The notes under the pieces are model-generated. The model saw nothing but the letters and a program-made list of their open reading frames with translations, was not told the DNA's origin and searched no databases. DNA of 64,000 nucleotides from Geosiphon pyriformis. Taxonomy: Eukaryota > Glomeromycota > Glomeromycetes > Archaeosporales > Geosiphonaceae. Made by a program: the position numbers and the translations under genes. The first letter of the stretch is position 1; each line of letters opens with the position of its first letter. The DNA lies in contig JAAOMT010000280.1 in the NCBI GenBank assembly GCA_016748015.1, positions 81,046-145,045 of the forward strand, given 5' to 3'. Positions 58,620-64,000 of the stretch are shown here, one piece after another.

Positions 58620-59801
58620 TTACATCTGTTGAAGTGGGTCTAGATTTCCCATGTTTATGTGTTCCAATTGTTCTGGCTGTAACAGATAACATTTGTTTTG
58701 TCTGTAGATGGTTTGTGATGTAATTTCTACATATCTACAAAGCTGTGGAAAATTTGGAATACTGCTTGGTGCTTGATCTTCAATTTCTGTGGTTAAATAT
58801 TTAAGAGTGGTTTCTTTCGGTATTTCTACAACATTTTCAGTGTTGTTATAGATGAGAATTTTGATATGGTTATGGCTCTTGGCTGGTATGTGTAGATTGA
58901 TAAGTCCAATTTTTCCTGATTCACAAAGGGTTGCTTCTGCTTCAAAAATCTGTTCTTGCTCTTTCTCTCTCCTTTTTATTGCTAACATGTATTGGCTATA
59001 TAGTGGAATGGAAATTGTTTGACTGGTTGAGATAATTTCTCCTTGGCCAATAATTTCTTCCTCCATCATATTGACTGGTACATCTATTCTATTCATTAAT
59101 CCAAATCCCTGTATCCCTCTTGCTGTTATCCCTAATTCTTTTCTATTTTTCACTGAAACTAACTGAGCGATTTTCACCAGAGGCAAGAATATTGCCTGTG
59201 CTATCCTTTCATTTGGCTCTATAACATAGGCCTTTTCTGAATCATTTTGTAGTATAGCAATGATATTTCCTACATATCCTGCATTAATTATTTCTCCTCT
59301 GATGTTTATTTCTTTTTTTGCTAAATTACTTCTAGATGCTAATTGAACCATTGTTGTTGTTGAAATTTTCAGTGCTATTTTTAGATTGATGCAAGTGTGC
59401 AAATGGGGTTCTAATTTGATGGCATTTTTTCCTAGATATCTCAGATCAAATTCTGGATCAGTATCATGTACATGTTCTGGTATGATATCTTTATCATTAT
59501 CACTGAACCATTTCAGTTCTTGCTCTTTGGTGAGGTCAGAGAGTGTGATATATTGTTCATAGTTTGAATTGGAGTTTGAATCTGAGTTGGAATCATTGTC
59601 ATAGCCATTTTGAACAAAGCTGGAACTATTATTTTTGTTATCATCATTGTCAGAGTTTGAATTGGAGTTGGAACTTGATTCTGATTTTGATGCACAGCTG
59701 TTGATTGGTTTTTCTTCTTCGAAGATCGTGTAGATGATGCATGGTGGTAGATTGTAGATGAGGTCACAATCATCACAGAATTGGAAGTCACATGGAATCA
59801 A
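58620..59801 (-). pseudogene. RT3 dUTPase-like domain with acidic linker, open 393 codons
   Basis: The longest open piece in the window. Residues 4-21 are Cys-rich (CDFQFCDDC ... C), about 40-85 are Ser/Asn/Asp low-complexity, and about 112-240 (59082-59468) are a dUTPase fold. The five motifs are DTDPEFDLRY, ASRSNLAKKEI, IINAGYVGNI, IEPNERIAQAI and TARGIQGFG. In dUTPases motif 3 has a catalytic Asp (IDAGY); here it is Asn, consistent with GAT to AAT. Residues 241-393 form a beta-rich-looking linker towards RT. A working domain would hydrolyse dUTP to dUMP and limit uracil in the element's cDNA. Part of the gag-pol frame, so not a separate gene. Confidence 0.82.
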
Positions 59802-60746
59802 ACAGTGGTCACATAATCAGGTGTTGATTTCTTTCAAGTGTTGCTTTTGCTCTTTTTTCATGGGTGTTAGATTCTGATAATGTTCATGAAATTCTTCTGG
59901 GCTGTTTTCTAAGTCAATAAAGGCATCTCAGTTGAGAACCAAAACAATATCTGTTGGTTCTGGAGGGTTATTCTTGATCTCCAGAATTTCACTGGGCGAA
60001 GCACCTTTTACTTTAATGTTGGCCATTCACTAGATCTCATCCTCGTCATGTGAATAGCTGTCTAGGCAGGATATAGCTCAGTGCCATGCTGCTATAATAG
60101 GTGTACCACAACTCATCTAGTCACTGATAAGGATTGTGTATTGGCATGAAATGTCACATGTTCCTTCTCGACCAAGAATGTCATTCCACATTCCTTTGTC
60201 AAGTAATTGTTTGCCACAAGTGAGACATGGTTTATTGTCCCACTTGTCTTATCTTTTTGGGTAGCCATATTGTTTCCTATGGCAGGGCTTGCAATAGTAA
60301 TGGGTTCGCATCCAGTAGTCTTTGTCTAGCGCTACCCAAGCTCCCATTGAAAACAGTTTCTTTCCACAGTCTTTGCATTTGAGAGGTATATATGGCAGCT
60401 CTTTTATTGGTTCACGTAAGTATTCCCTTTCCCAGCCACTAGTTATTTCTTCTGTAATGGTGGTTTTTTCAGGTATGTTTTCTTCCCTTCCTTTCTCTTT
60501 TTTCCTGTTCTTTTCTTCCCAATTTAGAATTGGTAGCATTTCACTTTGGTTGTTGTTGGTCCAAGCATTGATGGTGGCTTCCCAGATAAGTTCTTCTCTT
60601 TGTTTCTCCTTTTTATTGTCATTGTTGTCCCAGGCAAGTATTGGTGGCAGTTCGTTGTAGTCGACATCAGCCCACAAGACTTGGTACACTTCCCAGGTGG
60701 GTTTTGCTTTTTCTTCTTTGAATTCAATAAGTGGTGTTGATGGCAT
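59802..60746 (-). pseudogene. RT3 zinc-binding modules between protease and dUTPase
   Basis: Same frame as gag and dUTPase. 60249-60746 is open for 165 codons. It has two imperfect copies of a ~38-residue acidic/basic repeat (PPILAWDNND... and LPILNWEEKN..., each ending KKEK-x-REE). Then comes a zinc-ribbon-like module C-x2-C-x24-C-x2-C (CKDC ... CKPC). A second module (CLTC ... CDISC) follows at about 60130-60235, and a third (LCDHC ... CDDC) crosses into the dUTPase piece. Function unknown; nucleic acid or protein binding is plausible. Confidence 0.65.
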
Positions 60747-61300
60747 GGTAATGGGCTTGAAGTGGCCACAAGTGGCTGGTACTCATGTGTATTGGCCGTT
60801 CAGGCTAAGCTGAAGCTCTTGGGTGTTCCAATCTAGGGTTGCATTGGTTTTGGACAGCCAGTTGTTCTCAACAAGTGCTTGGTATTGAGTGGCTTTCATG
60901 ACGAGTACTTTGATTGGTACTATGATGCTGTTGACTTCTATGGAGAAATCATCAATCTCTCCAATGGGTGTTTTGGTTGCTCTATCAGCTATAATAATCT
61001 TAGCACTGGCAACACAATCAACTCAGTGACCTAATTGATCTATGAGTTGTCTTGTGATAATGCTGCCAGCTGATCCACTATCTAGGATCAGTTTGAGTTT
61101 TTCTTCGAGTACTGCTCTACTGAACAAAGGTGGATTGATGGTTTCCTCCAATTTAAAAGAAAAAATGGCTGCAAGAGATTCGTTTTTGGTGACCATTGCT
61201 GGTAGAATATTGTTGGTAAGTGTTGTTTGGGATGGGTTGGATTCTGAGTTGTTGGTGGTGGCATCTTCTGGAGTAACTAGGAAACTTAAATAGTTCTGGG
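60747..61300 (-). pseudogene. RT3 retropepsin-like protease
   Basis: KLILDSGSAGSIITRQLIDQ, with the active-site Asp-Ser-Gly intact at 61074-61082, is followed by a TGA (probably CGA) and then IIIADRATKTPIGEIDDF and VKATQYQALVENNWLSK-type sequence ending LSLNGQY. These are the usual parts of a retroviral aspartic protease that works as a dimer. Confidence 0.78.
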
Positions 61301-63491
61301 AATTTGGGTTTTGGGTAGAACCAGTACCCGGATTCCGCTGTCGAAAGCCTGATGGTTAGTGAAAAAAGCTGGGGATTGGTTAATGAACAACCATTACTGA
61401 TTTCCAGTTTTGAGTGATTCTAGGTCTTGGGTTTCCTGATGTCATTTGAGTAGGATTTTGGAATGGTGTTTGAATTGGTTGTTGGGACTGATAAATTTTT
61501 TGGGGCTGTGGCTGATAAATTACCAGTGGCTGTGATTGATAAATTGGAGGTTGATATACTGGTGGTTGATAGATTGGTCACTGCGTCATTGACAGGTAAT
61601 TGGTTTGATATTGGTCTTGATTTGAATAGTAATTCTGAGTTTGAAATCTGCAATCAGGGTTTCGATATTGATTTCTCAATTGTGAATTGTTGCTATAAAA
61701 TCAACAGTTGGCTCTAATGTGACCTTGTTTACTACAGTTGTGGCAAACATGTGTTTCTGGCTGCCATGGCTAATTGGGTAACAATAATAATGATGATGTT
61801 GATGGATGTGGCTGATTTTAGAAATGATTTGTGTTTCCTGAATTATTGCGTCATTGTGGTGGTTGATAGACTGCATGATTGTCAGCTAAGTATCCTTCTA
61901 ATTTCTGATTGATTGTATTACTGAATTGTTTCAGTTTGGAATCCAAGTCAGATGATCCATTTATCACTAAATTTACAGCTTGGGCGTGGTTGGCTTTTAG
62001 CTTGGCTGCTTTAAAATCTCTGGCATGGATGATGGCAGTTGGGAGGTCAACTGGATGCATTGGACATACTCGTTGAAGAATGCTACTGCACAATTCTCTG
62101 ATGAACTGGTTTAAGATCTGTGGTGCTGTAAAGTAATCAGCTTGGATTGTCTGAATTTGGTGCAGATTTCTATGGAAGTGTCTTAAGTAAGTGGTGACTG
62201 CTTCTGTGTCCCCTTGTTTGATGGTAGTAAATGTGTTGGTCAAGTAATTGATACTATTGTTATTACTAAAATATTCCAAGAATTCTGTTTTGAACTCATT
62301 GAAGGTTTGTGGTTTGGTGGCTAGGCTTTGATACCATGAGTCAGTGGTATCTTTGAGAAAATAGGTGATTGTTTGAAGGGCTCTACCATTGTTCCATCTA
62401 TTGGCTACTATGGCTTTTTCAATGTCATTGAACCATATTTGGGCGTCATCCTCTTCGCTGGTAAAATTGTCAAGTTTTGCAATTGGTGCGTAGGCTATTG
62501 GATTTAAGTTGGGTTGTTGTGGTGGTAGTTGAAGTGGTTGTTGTTGCACAGGTTGTTGGGGTGGTAGTTAAAGTGGCAGTTATATGAGTTCAGCTATTGG
62601 ATTAATCGGTAGTTGATCAATAACAATTACTGAAGGTAAGTTTTGTTGATTTATTAAATTGGGGTTTCGATTATCCTGAGTTGGTGGTGTTTGAATGTTT
62701 GGAGTTTCAATTTCCGGATTTTCTGGGTTTAGATTTTACTGAGTTTGAAGATTCAGGGTTTTAAATTCCGGATTTTCAGCAATCAGGTTCTGGCAAGTGA
62801 ATTCTTGATCTTCAGTTTCTTCTTCTTCCTCTTCTTCTGATTCCGTTACTTCCCACAGATCAGAAATTCTGAAATCTGGGAGAGATGGTAGTGATCGGAG
62901 TCCTAATGGCATTGATGATCACGAGTTAAATCCTTCAAAATACGCACCATATGGTCCTAATAATTCTGCTTTTCTTTGTTTACTTTGGAATAGAAATTGT
63001 CCAAATGCTGATGCCGTGTTTGATGTGGACACGCTGATAAATGTAATATTAATGACGCTTTCAGGTGTATAGTGGTATGATGGATTAGTTGGGGACTTAA
63101 CTCTTGTTTTCTTCTAAGTAAGTAGTTGTATTCTTTTGGGTGTTACTGCTGGTATTTGCAGTTTTTCTTTGCCTTTGTTCGCATAAGTAATGGAATATCT
63201 TTGCTGTGTGTAGTGTTCAATTTCTTTGTTGATTTCTATGATAATGGAGACAAAATTGTGATTTGTTGGCAGATTGGTATTTTGAATTAATTCACTGTAA
63301 AAGACTTCTCTTGCCGATTTGATATTTACTGGTGTTTTTAACAGATAGGCAATTCTTTTGTTGACATAGAAATTGAAAGCTGATTCTACTAGTATGTCAT
63401 TGTGATTTAATCCCAAATGTTGACAGTAGTGTTGAAATAAAGATTTCATGAATCCTAGATGGTTTGCTCCTATGTTTTCTGATTCTGCCAC
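61301..63491 (-). pseudogene. RT3 gag
   Basis: ATG at 63489-63491 (MAESENIGANHL). The frame is shared with the downstream protease but broken by stops (TAG at 63114-63116 and others at Gln/Trp-type positions). 61851-62549 is open: a retrotransposon gag domain (DDAQIWFNDIEKAIVANRW, SWYQSLATKPQTFNEFKTEF, LRHFHRNLHQI). A CCHC knuckle CHNCSKQGHIRANC lies at 61704-61745. A Gln/Pro-rich stretch precedes the gag domain, and a repetitive IYQPPVYQPPIYQ segment follows the knuckle. Confidence 0.82.
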
Positions 63492-63531
63492 TTTTAGATT
63501 TGTGTTGGTGCTGGTTCTCTGTAAGATTATA

Positions 63532-63550
63532 CCTTACAGGAAACACCAAA
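63532..63550 (-). promoter_or_regulatory. putative primer-binding site of RT3
   Basis: TTTGGTGTTTCCTGTAAGG on the minus strand directly follows the 5' LTR. LTR-A has TTTGGTGC at the same place. Confidence 0.5.
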
Positions 63551-64000
63551 TATTACAGGTGACTATTTTTGGTGTTGGATTAACTAACAAACCTGTAACT
63601 TGGTGCTCAAATCTAGTTGCAGTTAATAGTAATCTGAAAGTTTGTATCTGACAGGTTTGTATCTAAAAGGTTTAGTTGAGTTCTTTGTATAATGAACAAA
63701 GATTCAATGATAATAGTTTTATCTGTAGCTTCCTGAAACTGCAGTTTCACCAATTTTTTTCTCAGCTTGATGGCCAGTATTCCTCCTGGTAAGCTATCTT
63801 TAATTGAGTATTCTATCTTTATTTCTGGGTTTTTTACCAGTCATGTTTATCCTGACGTCAATACCCCGCACATTAATCCTCAATAGAGTTAGTAAACAAC
63901 AATAAAATCAAAGCAAGAAATAAAGAAAAAAAAAAAAAATAAAGAAAAAAAAAAAAGCCAAGGCAATTTGCAAGTAAGTATTCCATCAATAGCCATGATA
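63551..64000 (-). repeat. 5' LTR of RT3, cut by the window end
   Basis: Plus-strand TATTACAGGTGACTATTT onward is collinear with the 3' LTR from 54280. It contains a ~35-base segment (GTTTAGTTGAGTTCTTTG..., about 63671-63700) missing from the 3' LTR. Confidence 0.85.

Larger units (their letters stand above)
54280..64000 (-). mobile_element. RT3: dUTPase-containing Ty3-type retrotransposon, minus strand, incomplete at window end
   Basis: 3' LTR, purine tract, integrase with C-terminal extension, RNase H, RT, dUTPase-like domain, zinc modules, retropepsin, gag, primer site and the first 450 bases of the 5' LTR. gag, protease, zinc modules and dUTPase are in one frame, unlike RT1. I recognise the polyprotein as of the kind abundant in Rhizophagus. 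Ty3 elements with a dUTPase have been described from fungi. The RT frame is broken and nonsense codons are scattered, so the copy is inactive. Confidence 0.92.

Noticed and set aside
60322-60740. Plus-strand frames of 112 and 64 codons with hydrophobic stretches
   Set aside because: They are antisense shadows of the zinc-module coding region of RT3; the hydrophobicity mirrors Glu/Lys codons on the other strand.
1-64000. tRNA, rRNA or other structured RNA genes
   Set aside because: I saw no tRNA-like A/B box pair or rRNA segment by eye; a covariance-model scan would be needed to exclude them.

Overview
This is a very AT-rich eukaryotic window. It most likely comes from an arbuscular mycorrhizal fungus (Glomeromycotina, Rhizophagus-like). 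The basis is: spliced genes with short GT-AG introns; microsatellites everywhere; small secreted cysteine-rich proteins; and Ty3-type and LINE-type retroelement proteins that I recognise as the kind abundant in Rhizophagus. The lineage is an inference from protein resemblance, not from a search.

Layout. (1) 1-16,196: AT-rich DNA with a decayed DDE transposase (3.6-5.8 kb, minus), three small secreted-peptide genes (2.1, 11.7 and 15.1 kb), a truncated paralogue (10.7 kb) and many simple repeats, including five 95-bp units at 12.8-13.3 kb. (2) 16,197-46,280: a nested transposon block bounded by about 115-bp inverted repeats. Its AT-eroded core is LINE-derived (ORF1-like copies, then ORF1 and ORF2). 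It is interrupted by two Ty3-type LTR elements of one family: RT1 (19,213-27,881, plus) and RT2 (34,236-41,962, minus, inside the LINE endonuclease). RT1 itself carries a 985-bp solo LTR in its protease active site. (3) 46,281-50,408: two more secreted-peptide genes, paralogous to the one at 15.1 kb, so the transposon block splits a gene family. (4) 50.4-54.3 kb: a stack of degenerate, mutually interrupting LTRs. (5) 54,280-64,000: a second Ty3 family (RT3, minus, running off the window) with gag, retropepsin, extra zinc modules, a dUTPase-like domain, RT, RNase H, and integrase with a long C-terminal extension.

Host genes. All five intact models and the pseudogene encode a signal peptide in exon 1. 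Every intron (11 counted) is in phase 1, so the internal exons are symmetric cassettes. Genes 4, 5 and 6 share a six-cysteine scaffold C-x6-C-x3-C-x4/5-C-x8/9-C-x4-C. Gene 3 has two cysteine modules. Gene 1 encodes a 48-residue precursor whose six-cysteine core is spread over two 15-nt microexons and a last exon. They look like effector-like or defensin-like secreted peptides; function is unknown.

The transposons are largely dead. They show C-to-T/G-to-A decay, including Asp-to-Asn and Glu-to-Lys changes at catalytic positions. They still show how they were expressed: a U UUA AAC slippery heptamer before the gag stop, a UAG shared by both copies of one family, and a +1 frame offset before integrase in all three Ty3 elements. 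No tRNA, rRNA or CRISPR was seen.
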